A stretch of DNA of 64,000 nucleotides from Lotus japonicus (taxonomy: Eukaryota > Streptophyta > Magnoliopsida > Fabales > Fabaceae). The notes beneath the pieces were generated by a model. It made no database searches. It saw only the letters and a program-made list of their open reading frames with translations, and was not told the DNA's origin. Positions 26,101-36,480 of the stretch are shown here, piece after piece (within the stretch, counting starts at the first letter, position 1; every line of letters begins with the position of its first letter). The stretch lies in contig NC_080041.1 in assembly GCF_012489685.1 (NCBI RefSeq), positions 96,843,090 through 96,907,089 on the forward strand. Reading direction: 5' to 3'. Both the position numbers and the translations under genes were made by a program.

Positions 26101-27693
26101 ACCATTCAGACTCCTTTACCCAATAGCTTAAGCTTTTGAGATAATTGGTTCTTGACATGGTACAAGAGTCTACGACTAAGTGGTCTAGAGTTCGATCTTT
26201 GTTGCCACATGTAGGCAGACTTGTGCATTGTCCACGCTTCAAGCCCAAGTGGGCTCTTGTATGAGGGGGCATTTTAGAAATATAATAAAAAGTCATTCAG
26301 AGTTCTTTACCCAATAGCTTAAACTTTTGGGATAATTGGTTCTTGACACAACCTAATATTCACCTATCAACTTTGCAATAAACCACAAATGACGCAATAG
26401 TATGAAGGGGCCTCATTGTATACGTTGGTTGTTAGACACAGGACTCTGATTTAGGTAAAGGCTCTACCTTCAAGTATGTTAGTTTCCTGGGTTTTAGCTA
26501 TGAAGCATCGACTCTGACAGGGACACGACACGGCTAACATCTAAAAATTAGGACTCTGAACTTTTTCTGCCCTATGTCGATGAGCTTAAAAAACTAAGAA
26601 TCATTTTACAAAGTAACCACTATGTCTCAAAAAGAAAGAGCTAATCTATTTAACGGTTTTGTCCTCCTCTTTGATCACCATCATTTAGAGAAATAGACTC
26701 TAGCTCCAGTTCATCAAATGATAAATTAGCAACTTGAAGAATTTCACCCTCATCAAATGATCCAAACTCATATTCCACTATATCCCATATGCTAATTTAA
26801 AATAAGGATATTTTATTCTTTGACTTGAAAAGTAATAATAATATCAATAACCCACAAGTGTCCAGCCAACAAGAGGTGTCAGGTTGTGTCCAAACCGAAG
26901 AAAAAAAAATTGCCCGGACACCGCAAAAAGGTTTCTAAGTACGGGTGTCAGTGTCTGACACCAAGACACTCCTTTGGAGATAGGTGTCCGTGCTTCATAC
27001 TACTCATTCGAACTATTTCCCCATGACCCCTCACATTGTGCTTAAAAACCATGCTCATCGAAATACCACCAAATCCCACACTCACATCTTCATACCAAGC
27101 TCTAAAAACACAACACATCAAGAACTCCAGATCTAACTGCAGTGAGCAGGGGTTTAAACAACCAATGCCGACCACGCATCAGATCATTCAACAAACAGCC
27201 GGTACTATATCACACATTGACTTTCTAATTCACCATTCTAACAGTTAAAGTTTTCCCCAAAAAAACACACAGCTAAACTAAACATGAACGCCGCCGGAAT
27301 AGAAACATGCAAGCAACCACCAACCAGAGTGACTGAACAAAATGGTCCCCTTCCAAAAAGCCACGAAACTCGCACTATTAGGTCACAATCAAGAGCGATT
27401 AAAAATCAAACAAAAACACAGTGACTAGCTTCATTGATTATTGCCTCCTAATCCTAGCTAGAGCTACATTTCCAGTACAGCACACGCAAGTTATCTATCT
27501 ATTTCTCTTTGCTTAGGGTTTTGGCGGTGGTTGATGAAATTGGAGAGAGAGAGAGAGGGAGGAGGGACTAACCGGCGTCGTTGCGGTTGGGGCGGCGGAC
27601 GGCGGATCCCGGCGAGGAAGGGCGGGGACGAGGCTTGAGGGGGCGATCGAACTTGGCGCTTCCTCTTTGGGCGCCATTTCGGATGGAAGCCAT
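14137..27693 (-). CDS. ARK: armadillo-repeat kinesin (ARK family), 19 exons, complete
   Basis: Plus-end-type kinesin motor with C-terminal armadillo repeats; Arabidopsis relatives act on microtubules during root-hair and epidermal cell growth. Exons (minus, 5'-3'): 27693-27573, 25340-25240, 25121-24999, 24807-24622, 24427-24206, 24065-23912, 22748-22599, 22344-22256, 21656-21453, 20466-20350, 18923-18789, 18699-18568, 18002-17864, 17791-17699, 15908-15783, 15618-15493, 14949-14806, 14511-14383, 14297-14137. All junctions are GT-AG and in phase; total 2652 bp, 883 residues. ATG at 27693 gives [15 protein letters not shown]. Motor about residues 42-382: P-loop GQTGTGKT 129-136, switch I NTESSRSH 240-247, switch II DLAGSER 292-298. 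The neck continues [20 protein letters not shown]. Coiled coil about 385-600 (exons 9-12). Armadillo repeats about 620-830, with [41 protein letters not shown] and [14 protein letters not shown]. The C-terminus ends RRLRVEY. Length and order match the ARK family. Intron 1 holds two TRIMs and intron 14 a gag fragment; neither disrupts coding sequence. Confidence 0.95.
15920..16195. mobile_element. possible MITE in ARK intron 14
   Basis: GTGTTTGGATAAGTGTTTCT near 15,928 and GTATCCAAACAACATA near 16,168 form imperfect inverted ends around AT-rich sequence, in the style of MITEs starting with GTTTGGAT. No target duplication was fixed. Confidence 0.35.
16241..17165 (-). mobile_element. Ty3/gypsy-type gag fragment in ARK intron 14
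   Basis: On the minus strand, [20 protein letters not shown] and [20 protein letters not shown], then GEATHWF, then [14 protein letters not shown] and [20 protein letters not shown] are the conserved gag (retrotransposon gag domain) sequence of plant gypsy elements. The reading shifts frame near 16,500, so the gag is broken. No protease, reverse transcriptase or LTR is seen in the intron, so this is a fragment. It lies between exon 15 and exon 14 of the kinesin, antisense to the plus strand and co-oriented with the kinesin. Confidence 0.85.
25650..26348 (+). mobile_element. TRIM-type miniature LTR element (268 bp), split by a second TRIM
   Basis: Two 77-bp LTRs (5' LTR 25650-25665 plus 26097-26157; 3' LTR 26272-26348) read TGTTAAAAATATAATG ... 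GGTTCTTGACA and a diverged copy. The 5' LTR is followed directly by TGGTACAAGAGTC (26158-26170), resembling the tRNA-iMet primer binding site TGGTATCAGAGCC, and GAGGGGGCA precedes the 3' LTR. The 5-bp target duplication CAACC lies at 25645-25649 and 26349-26353. With the inner element and its duplicated TAATG removed, both LTRs are 77 bp and the element is 268 bp. It has no coding capacity and lies in ARK intron 1. Confidence 0.88.
25666..26091 (-). mobile_element. TRIM element (426 bp) nested in the first
   Basis: Two 139-bp LTRs (25666-25804 and 25953-26091) start TGATAAGAACCTTGGGAGAA and end GGGGTCCTAACA on the plus strand; I see one difference between them. Read on the minus strand, the LTR is TGTTAGGACCCC ... 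TTATCA and is followed after one base by TGGTATCATAGCC (plus 25939-25951), a near match to the tRNA-iMet primer binding site. TGGTGGGA before the other LTR fits a polypurine tract. The target duplication TAATG is at 25661-25665 and 26092-26096. The internal 148 bp is GC-rich and non-coding. Confidence 0.92.
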
Positions 27694-27984
27694 CGAGGAG
27701 GAGGAGGAAAACCGAGTCAGCGGTTTTGGGAACTCGAAATGGAAGTGGGGGAAGAAGAAGAGGGAGAGAGGGAAGGGGGTGTGGTGGAGCCCAGAAGTGT
27801 GAGTGTGGGGTCGTTAATTGGTGGTGGGTCCCACTCTTATTAGTACCGTGACTGTGAGAGAAACTGTAGAGTTGGACTTGTACAGTTAAATCCAAACTAT
27901 TGACGTATATGCATTGTATCGACAAAAAGGAAAAATGTGCTTAATTGTGTAGATCATGGTTTTTTATATATATGTTTAAAATCG

Positions 27985-28312
27985 CTTTTTTATTAGTGTC
28001 TGTTTCAAAACTATTATAGTTTAAGATTTTTACACAAAGTTTAAAAGTTCATTAATTAATATTATAATTTGATTGAAACAGCCTTATTTAATATGAGTTA
28101 TAGAAAAAAGAGTGAACACAATTTATTAGTCAACTAATTTGAGAGAAATGTAATTGGTGGAAATAAGAGGTGATACTTAAAAAATACAATATTAAATGAG
28201 GGCATGAGTGGAAGAGGATTAGATAAAGTGTTTTGGATATGTAAAACAACATTGGTTTTAGAACAAAACAAAAAAACTAAAATTACAATAGTTTTGGAAC
28301 AAATGGAGTATG
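27985..28312. mobile_element. possible Stowaway-like MITE
   Basis: GTCTGTTTCAAAACTATTAT near 27,998 and, reversed, CTCCATTTGTTCCAAAACTA at about 28,310 form imperfect inverted ends around AT-rich DNA, in the style of plant Stowaway MITEs (CTCCCTCCGTTCC-type ends). No clean TA duplication was fixed. Confidence 0.4.
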
Positions 28313-28610
28313 TTTTTTTTAAGAAGCTTTTTTATTATGTTGCTATAAATTATAAAATAATTTTTTATTTTAACAATTTATATATAGGTATAAGTTAAAA
28401 TTTTATCTCAGTCACAATTACATGAAAAAAGCTACTACTTTCATTAGATACATTATATATTTATTATATATAAACTTCAATATTATTCCGTTCATTCCTA
28501 ATTCTAATATCTAATACAAAAAATTACGCTTATTAAGAAAACACTAAATGTCTAAATGTGTCTAATTAGTGTATTGATTTTAAAAAAATACATACATTCT
28601 TCCATATTTA

Positions 28611-28959
28611 GAGCATCTCCAATGGGAGTGTCTCACACTAAAGAGATTCTCCCACCCACTAGTGTCTCACACCATTAAAGAGAAATGGTTCTTCCACCAT
28701 GTATAATTTGGGTGTGGTAGTGTAGACACTTCTCTCTCATGTGCCTCTCATAAATATGTTCACATAAAATATTATTATATTTGCTTATCATTTAATCCCC
28801 AAAGTATGTAGTTGATTGTAGGGTCTACAAGAGAAATTTTTAAGAGTTTTAGGGTTGGAGTAAAAAATTAGTAAGTGGTTTAGATGATGTGTGACACTAT
28901 GCAAAATTGTAAAAAATGAATTGTAGACACTCTAGTGAATGTGATGGATAAAGATGCTC
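28611..28959. mobile_element. Tourist/Harbinger-type MITE, 349 bp
   Basis: The left end GAGCATCTCCAATGGGAGTG and the right end GTGATGGATAAAGATGCTC are terminal inverted repeats (GAGCATCT). The 3-bp target duplication TTA flanks both sides (28608-28610, 28960-28962), typical of PIF/Harbinger derivatives. No coding capacity. Confidence 0.85.
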
Positions 28960-29343
28960 TTACCATTTGTCATTTTCTCTCACTAATAATAATTACATTA
29001 ATGGTAGGTGATTTTAATTAAAATTTTGAAAATGAAACACACAATTAATGTAAGGGGTATATATGGAAGAAAATGTATCTTCATTGCTGAAAATCATAAG
29101 ACTAATCTTTCATCTTACCGCTAGCGTACTAGACTATAAGATGAAAGTTTTTTTGCTTACCAGTATCCTCTACGAGAGATAATCTTGTTCGAGCCAGTAC
29201 ATTATATATACGAGATGAGGTTAACACTCCTAGTTTGAGTTTATTCATCCACAAGACTCAAATTTGAAAGACCTTATTTAATTATAATCAAGCATGTATC
29301 ACTTGAAATAATCACTTGTACTTGTACTTGTAGTTAGTTAATT

Positions 29344-31015
29344 GGGTTAACTATTAGATTGGTCCCTGTTTTTGTCTCGCCGTCTGAGGTAAGTCCCTCC
29401 CCGGAAAATTTATTGCATTTGGTCCTCGTGTTTGAAAAACTTTTGGAGCGGATCCTCGCCGGAGGGCGGAGCTCCGGCGAGTGCTTAAATGGCATGCTGA
29501 CTGTGTTAAGTCGGCTGATGTGGATTTAAAAATAAATAACAGATCATCTCCAGGTAAAATATTTTTTATTTTTATTTTTATAAATAATTATTAAATCAAT
29601 AATTTAAATAACATTTACATTAAAAAACACCAAATCAACCCAAAATCCCAAATTGACCTAAAAAACATTAAACAAATCCCTTCTTCTCTCTTGCTGCACC
29701 TCACCCAGAAGATGTGTTCTTCAACACCACAACCGCCGCCGCCAACCACTTCCTCCTCCACCGTCCACAAACGCCACAACCACACCCAATCCACCGCGCT
29801 TTCCACCTCCTTGTAAGTTTCATTTTTCCTCTGAGATTCCTGGATCGATGTTCACCGAGGCACGTCTTCAAGCAACTACCTAACGCTGCAAGCGGTGGGG
29901 AAAATAAGAGGAAAAGAAGGAAGAGGAACAGAACCAGTGCCTTTGCTAAAACTGAAAACTTGAACAATCTCTCTAACGGGATCAAGCCGTCGAGATCGAC
30001 CACCCTCTTATGTGCTACAGCAACCGCATCAAGGCCCTCAGTTCCTGCAACGGCCTCCTCTGCATCTTCTCCTATGCTCTCTGTTGCGCGAGGACCATGG
30101 GCGTTTTCGTCGGCGGGGATCTGCACTAGGTTGTGACTCGGATTTGATGGATTTGGGGGTGGGTTTGATGGATCTGATAGATTTGGGGGTGGAATTTATG
30201 TTTGGTGTTTGATGGATCTGCACTGGCGTTTTCGTTTCTGGGTGGATTTGATGTTTGGCGTTTGATGTTTGGGGTTCCCATTGTAGGTGGGGGTTGGGGT
30301 GGGGGTGGAGGTTTCGGTTGCAGGTGGTGGTGGGGTTGGGGTTGGGCCTTGGGGTTCTGGTTCCCCAATTCCTGTTTCAAATCAACAACATCAACTACCC
30401 ATGAGTAGGAAGCAACCGTGGGGAAAACATTATAGATTACATGAAGATGAAGAACGACAAGATGAGTTACATGAAGATGAATAACACTTTAATTTTTGGG
30501 TTTTAAAGTTTAAGGGTTGATGATGGAAAAAGATGATGAGGATGAAGACTTGGGGATTTTGTGTTTGGGGAATGGACCCTTGGCGAATTTAGGGATTTTG
30601 TGTTTGTTTCTGGAAATGATGAATTGAAAGATGAAGGTGAGATTGAAAATGAAGATGAATGTGAGATTGTTGATGATTTTGTTTTTTTGGTAAAGAATTG
30701 AAGATAAATGAATTTTTTATTCTAATTTTACAATACAAATTTAATTTGAATTGATAAAACCCGTCTTTCTATAATTTTTATTTTTTAGAATAATATGAGT
30801 TGTAATTTTTTTTTAATTAAATTTTTTTTTTTAATCCATATCACTTTAGTAAGCACAGTCAGTATGTCATTTAAGCACTCGCCGGAGCTCCAAACTCCGG
30901 CGAGGATCCGCTCCAAAAAAATTTCAAAGACAATGACTATTTACAATAATTTTTCCGGCGAGGGACTTAGATCAGACGGCGACACAAAGACAGAGACTAA
31001 TATGATGATTAACCC
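29344..31015. mobile_element. Pack-MULE, 1672 bp, with about 190-bp inverted ends
   Basis: The left end reads GGGTTAACTATTAGATTGGT then CCGTCTGAGGTAAGTCCCTC and CTCGCCGGAGGGCGGAGCTC. The right end, reverse-complemented, repeats the same series (AGGGTTAATCATCATATTAG, CCGTCTGATCTAAGTCCCTC). A perfect 9-bp target duplication TAGTTAATT lies at 29335-29343 and 31016-31024, diagnostic of Mutator-like elements. No transposase is seen. The interior is GC-richer than the flanks and holds an F-box protein fragment. Confidence 0.93.
29977..30129 (+). pseudogene. captured F-box protein fragment in the Pack-MULE
   Basis: One frame reads EIDHPLMCYSNRIKALSSCN followed by GLLCIFSY. The D-H-P-L ... I-K-x-L-x-S-C-N-G-L-L-C pattern is the hallmark of the F-box-associated interaction domain of plant F-box proteins (SCF ubiquitin ligase substrate receptors). 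A stop precedes the segment at about 29,974 and another ends it at 30,127-30,129. No F-box motif or complete gene is present, so this is a transduplicated piece. Confidence 0.72.
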
Positions 31016-31024
31016 TAGTTAATT

Positions 31025-32310
31025 TTAAAATAACTCTTATTAAAATTAAAAGTACTTTTATCAATATGTGTGTGTGTGTTTGCTTTTTTTTTAAATATAT
31101 CAATTTTCATAAAATACAATCATTTTTAAGTATCATTATCGTCGGAAAAAACATTTTTTGTTTTAACTATTAACATTATTGGATACGTAAATTTATAGTA
31201 GTTAATATTTTATATTTTAAAAGGGCTAAATAAAATAGTTTGTTATGAATAAGCTTTAAATTCCATAAAGCAGGTTGTAAGGTTGGATAGTTCCTCCTGT
31301 CTTAGCTTCCATTATTTTGTTCATATCAAAAGGGAATGCAATGGAGTAACTGATTATTTAGCTACGAAGTCTTCTTTTTTTTGGGCAAAATTTTTGGGTG
31401 AAAAATTATCCCCATGTTAATCTTTCTCACTTCTGTCTTTCATGTGTCATCTTCTGATTCAGCTTAATGAAAGTAGTAAAAAGAAATTCTTCAATTTTTT
31501 ATGAAAATGTGTACACTATTTTCCCAATAAGACTTTTAATTCTAAAATAAAGTTTATTTGATTGAATTAATAGTGAGCACATACATCTTTTTTTTACAAG
31601 AGTTAAATATGTTTCTGCTAAAAAATGTTTTTACAAGAGCACATACAAACTCTAAAAAATGAATAAAAAATTTGTAGATATTAAAATTGAAATTTACCCA
31701 TCTAATTAACTATATGAAAAAACATACGATATATTCATTTTGCATTAAAAATTTACATTGGAAAAGAATACAGTACTCCAAAGTCCAATGGAGCCGGCAT
31801 TCATGTAAAAATAAAAAGCTATACTTTGTAGTAATTTGTTTTTAATATTATTTTATCTCATTAAATAGTTTAAAATACATTTAACTTTTTTTCAGTTAAA
31901 AAAACTATTTTTTTCTTCTCTTTAAAATTTTGGTGTAACTTGTAGTGCGTTTTTTTATAAGTAAATGTTAGTTGTTAATAAATTAGTACAAATTATCTAT
32001 TCTTAGAGTTCGAATCCTGACTCTTTACCTACAATTACCCTAGCTCAACCATGCGAGCTACACACCTCATCCACTTGTAGCGGGTGAAACAACTGGGAAT
32101 ACGAGGAAGCAAGAAGACAAGGATGCCACAACTCACTCGCAGTGTCCCTGCATCATGGAGCCTTAAAATATGGGCTTAATCATGTAACGTGTGTGTGTGT
32201 CCTTGGAGGACAATAAGTTTTTGTAAGTTTTTTTTTTTTTAAAGTAATAAGTTTTTGTTTCCTACATAACATGTGTTTTTTTTTATGTAATGTGTCTTAT
32301 TTATTATGTA
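31025..32310. other. AT-rich intergenic with LINE debris
   Basis: No gene is seen apart from the LINE RNase H scrap listed separately. A tRNA-B-box-like GAGTTCGAATCCTGACT at about 32,008 is preceded by AT-rich DNA and might be a decayed SINE, but no A box or target duplication was found. Confidence 0.5.
31240..31490 (+). mobile_element. LINE 3' end fragment (RNase H tail)
   Basis: The plus strand reads SFHYFVHIKRECNGVTDYLA then TKSSFF, matching the C-terminal RNase H motif of plant L1-type LINEs (consensus like HIxREANxVADxLA). It ends near AATGAAAGTAGTAAAAAGAAA, a possible A-rich tail. Only the tail is present. Confidence 0.65.
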
Positions 32311-33033
32311 CTAGTTTTGTACCTGTGACGTGCACGATTGATATTATAAAAAACATGAATATATAATATTTACAATAAAAAGCTATTTTTTAGAAGTTAA
32401 TAAAAATCTAAACTAACCATAAATATATGTCATTAAAATTATCCATATTTATTCAATACTTAGTGAAAATATCTTTATAAATTATTATTTTTTTACTGTT
32501 GAACATGCATTTTCTTCATTAATAATCGCATGAATTTTCAAACTTTATTTGTTTATAACTCTTGAATGCGCCATACAATTTCAAATAATATTACTGGTCA
32601 CTTCTCTCCATTGTTGTTTCTAACGCACCACCAACCTTAGCCACCATCAACCCAAAACTCAGGACCACCCACCGACCAAACTTCCCTAAAACCTTTGACA
32701 TCACCATTCTAGTCTCACCTTCTTCCTCCCATGAAGATTGAGAGGGGTGAACGAGGTCTAGAGACTTTTTTGGCATGTCATAAGATTTCTTAAAATATTT
32801 CTTAAAATACCACCACTAGGAAGAAACAAAAACCACAATCGGAGTTGAAAAGAAAGGGGGAAACAATAAGGGTAAGGAACATATCTTCATTAGGATTATG
32901 TGTATTAAGAGTTTGCAAGCAAGTCAAGAAATGTGAGACTCACATAGACCAACACATACCACAATAGACTCACATATGTCTTATAATTCAGTTATATAAG
33001 TGATATATTGTGCTTCCTTTTTATATGGATTGA
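32311..33033 (-). mobile_element. short non-autonomous Helitron, 723 bp
   Basis: Read on the minus strand, the element starts TCAATCCATATAAAAAGGAA (plus end 33033). It finishes with a hairpin-like CGTGCACGTCACAGG followed by TACAAAACTAG (plus 32311-32314 is CTAG). The host bases are A before TC and T after CTAG, as for Helitron insertion. The start resembles the other two Helitrons here (ATATAAAGGAAG). There is no helicase. The 61-residue minus ORF inside is unidentified. Confidence 0.62.
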
Positions 33034-33079
33034 TCAACCATATCTATAGTAGTTAATTAGCTCTTAATCTGAGGATTAA

Positions 33080-33360
33080 AGCCTCGTTTGGAAGAGCTTA
33101 TTTGAGCTTATCTGATAGCATAAGCGCTTATCCCAGTGTTTGGGAGAACTTATGCAAACAACTTATGGTCTACCATAACTTGATTTGAACTTATTTTCAT
33201 AAGCTATTCAGGATAGCTTATGTTTATATATAACTTATTTTCAATTTATTTTAATATTTTTTTAAAATAGCTTATGAATAAGCGCTTATGTCATAAACGC
33301 TTATGACCATAAGTGCTTAATTAAGTAGTTATTCCAAACATGACTTAATTATGGAATAGT
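33080..33360. mobile_element. MITE-like element with GCGCTTAT repeats
   Basis: CTCGTTTGGAAGAGCTTATT at about 33,081 and, reversed, TGTTTGGAATAACTACTTAA at the right end form imperfect inverted ends. The interior contains internally palindromic AAGCGCTTAT motifs on both sides (TAAGCGCTTATCCCAG, AATAAGCGCTTATG). I could not fix a target duplication. Confidence 0.5.
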
Positions 33361-33929
33361 AAAAAAGGAAAGAACATTGAAGGATTGGTAATAACTCGCT
33401 CCTAATAAGAGGCTTTAGGATTAGTTCTTGTATGTTTCCAACTTCTTATGCATCTAGGTAGTGAAGTACCAATGGGACACCTATACACTTCATGCTTATT
33501 TTCACTGATCAACTTACAACGACGCCTGCTTATAATTAGTTAGTGCAGTTAGGTAGTGCAATTAGCAATAACTTAGCAATGAGCTAGAATTTTAAGAGGG
33601 TATGTTTGATGCAATAATAATTAGGATAACATATGTAATACCGAGGGAAATGATCCAATTTCATCGTAGTCTCACTCTCAAGGCTTCTCTTATTCGATCT
33701 CTTAATCTTCATAATTGCTTACTTTGCTTTCTTGGGTAGTCACAAACAAACACTCAAACATTCGATAGCATGACACTGAATCCAGCTCAACCATGTATTT
33801 TCTTAATCCTTTGAGTTCGATACTTGAGACTTACCATCCTATGTCCTTTGAGTTCAATACTTGAGACTTACCATCCTATATTACTTAAGTGGTAAAGTGC
33901 GCTGCTCTTCAAGCGTATGTTACTTTAAC

Positions 33930-35480
33930 TCAAAACATGGCTATGGAGATGAATTTACTACAAGTGATGCATTAGGTGATGGTGTGCAAGCTGTTGTTGC
34001 TTCCAAGAATAAAATCCCCACGTATTTTGAGGATTTTGATAATGAATATTGATGTTCAGAGGATTTATAAAGTCAACTTGCAAGTGATGAAGATCATGAG
34101 GAGGAATGAAATGAAGTTCCCCAAGTTTAAGTTGGGTGAAGATGAGGCACATGTACGATTAAGTTGAGCCATGCTTTCAATACTCCCACACTTTTTAAGA
34201 CTGTTGTTAAATAATACGCTTTGCAAAGTGAGAAAAGTGTTTTCTTTAAGAAGAATGATATGAAGAGGATTGTAGAAGAAATGCATAGATGAATGTCTAA
34301 TTTATCTTAGGGTGGCTAAGTATGAGCATCGTACTTACTTCCAAAGTGTGAGTTTGAATGATGAGCATATGTGCCACAAGACTTCAAAAAATTGATAAGA
34401 AAAGACAAGAAGCCTTCCAAGAAAATTGGTTCGTACTATGAGGTTTACACCTAGCATGAAATATAAAAGGTTGAGAAAGTCAAGAATAGTTGAGGTATAG
34501 TCTTGAGTAGATATTAGAAATATAAAGTAAAGGTGAAGACATTGAAGATGATTGAAATGGGCAGTGAAAGAGTAGTACAAGCATCTTAGGAGTCATGTAA
34601 ATGAACTATATTTAAGAAGCAACTCAAATAGTACTATGATTATCAAAATTCAAAAGGACTTTGGAACAAGATTGACCAGCTTTTGAGAGGATTTATGTAT
34701 GTTTTACTACCTACAAGATGACTTTTGCTCCCATTTATAGACCCTTGATAGGATTGTATGGTTGTTTCCTAAATGCTTCAAAATAGGATGATTACCATGA
34801 GAAGATGAGATTTGTCTTGATTACCCTATCTATTGGTTGCATGATGTTTAACAATGCAATTTTTGAAGAGCACGTACACTCTTACTACATGTTTTTTTTT
34901 TGGGTACAATACTACATGTAATATGCTTATAATTTTTGTTTGTTAATAATATTATTGTTGCTGATATAGTTATAATTGCTAAGTTTTGGTGATGAGCTGT
35001 TGTGTTTTTTTGTAGGAGAACAACATTTTTAAAGAAATATGAGTATATAATATTAGAATGCGGATCCTCTCCAGCTGATGGAGGGTCCTGCAGGTACATA
35101 TCACCCACTTGAGTTTTTTAGTTATAAATTTAGTTTTCACCTAAACACATCTCAACTATTAAATATTTTAATCTATGGCTATAAATCTGCTGCACATTGT
35201 TGGGCTGGAGAGGATCCTGATCCATAATTATTACCATCAAATGGTTCCAAGTTGTGGCCAGTTAGTCATGTTCCACCAATCAATCCACCATGCATGAGAA
35301 AGCCACCTCGAAGGCTCAGGATATAGATGAGGAATACAAATGAGGAGACTAAAAACCCACACAAACTATGAAGACAACAAAGTATTGTTAATTGTAGAAG
35401 AGGTGGATAATGGGGACATAATGTCAAGATTTGCATTGGCAAACCTGTTGGTGATAAGGTCATACCAAGAAGAGGCAACA
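33930..35480 (+). pseudogene. MuDR-type transposase fossil
   Basis: Fragments in shifting frames follow the order of a plant MuDR transposase. MKFPKFKLG (about 34,110) and then, past a break, FNTPTLFKTVV and FFKKNDMKR match the N-terminal DNA-binding module. YFQSVSLNDEHMCHKTSKN follows (about 34,335). FAPIYRPLIGL-like sequence (about 34,725) comes next, and a C-terminal zinc-knuckle-like WGHNVKICIGKPV (about 35,415) lies after a MITE insertion. Stops and frameshifts are frequent, so it is dead. The short ORFs at 33,861-34,167 are its remains. Confidence 0.7.
35060..35222. mobile_element. small MITE in the transposase fossil
   Basis: The ends GGATCCTCTCCAGC (35,062) and GCTGGAGAGGATCC (to about 35,217) are perfect 14-bp inverted repeats about 160 bp apart around AT-rich DNA. 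It splits the MuDR fossil between its catalytic-region remains and the zinc knuckle. Confidence 0.7.
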
Positions 35481-35484
35481 AGGT

Positions 35485-36480
35485 AAGGTAGTTGTGATAT
35501 TGCTTTAAGCTATTGATGACTCACTCCTGCTAACCATGTCTTTTTTTATACAATCAAGATCATACACATGTGACTCACCTTGAATAGAGGGCAAGTAGTA
35601 GTGAAACAAGTTAGGGATCAGTTGGAGATGTACAAGCATAGGGAACTGCCCGACCTTCACAGGGAGATGCTCAACTTTTACCAAATCAATATGCACAACC
35701 ACAATCTGCTCATAACTCACAGGAGGTCAACTCAATAAGAGCAACCACAACTCATGTTGGGAGAAGAACGGGTAGAAAGAGGACAAGACTTGTTGCGAGA
35801 ACTCAAGGAAGCAAGTTGTGATGACATTTTATGGAACAAGTTGTATTTTTTGTTTTAGCTAGAAACTCCTAATGTTGTATTTAAGAACAAGTATGATATT
35901 TTTTGTACCAAGTGGTGGTTGAGATATTTGGTTTTTTTTTGGGACATGTTATTATGTGGTAGTGGGCACTTAAGGTGTTGTCTATGTTTTGTGGAAATTT
36001 GTAGTTGATGATATATTTCAATATGAAAATTTGGTTGATCTTGAGTCAATTTTTTGACAACTGGTTCATTTTGTGCAAGATTGCTCTTATGTAAACACAA
36101 CCACAAAGCAACATTGCTTAAAAGTTAAAACCCAATTCTGAATCATTAAACTTTTTCAATTTAAAAAAAAAATCCATAATGAATGTCAACTGGACCAAAT
36201 AATTTTTACTCCTTCAAAAATTATAATCATCAATGAACCAAATAATCTTCAATTTAATTCATTTAAACTTTGAGAAAATTTTACATTTATCCCATACCAA
36301 ACTCTATTTCAGCATAACTTACAACCCAATTGCATTACAATTGTGCATTATAACCAAACATCTTCTAATAAGATCCTAATCCATAAACCCACAAAAACAC
36401 CCAATTTTTAACTTCAGCTCTTCACATAGGGCATTCCAAGTACAACTACTAACACTGCGCAAATTGACCAACCAACTGCA
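35485..36480. other. AT-rich stretch, no gene recognised
   Basis: No coding or repeat signature stood out. Minus ORFs at 35,505-35,720 and 35,855-36,106 show no recognisable motif. It may be further MuDR-element body or flank. Confidence 0.4.

Noticed and set aside
25590..26296. ORFs of 85-113 residues near 25.6-26.3 kb
   Set aside because: They lie in the TRIM LTRs and internal region and have no conserved domain.
27491..27925. 144-residue minus ORF and 73-residue plus ORF around the kinesin start
   Set aside because: Shadows of exon 1, the leader and promoter of the kinesin in other frames.
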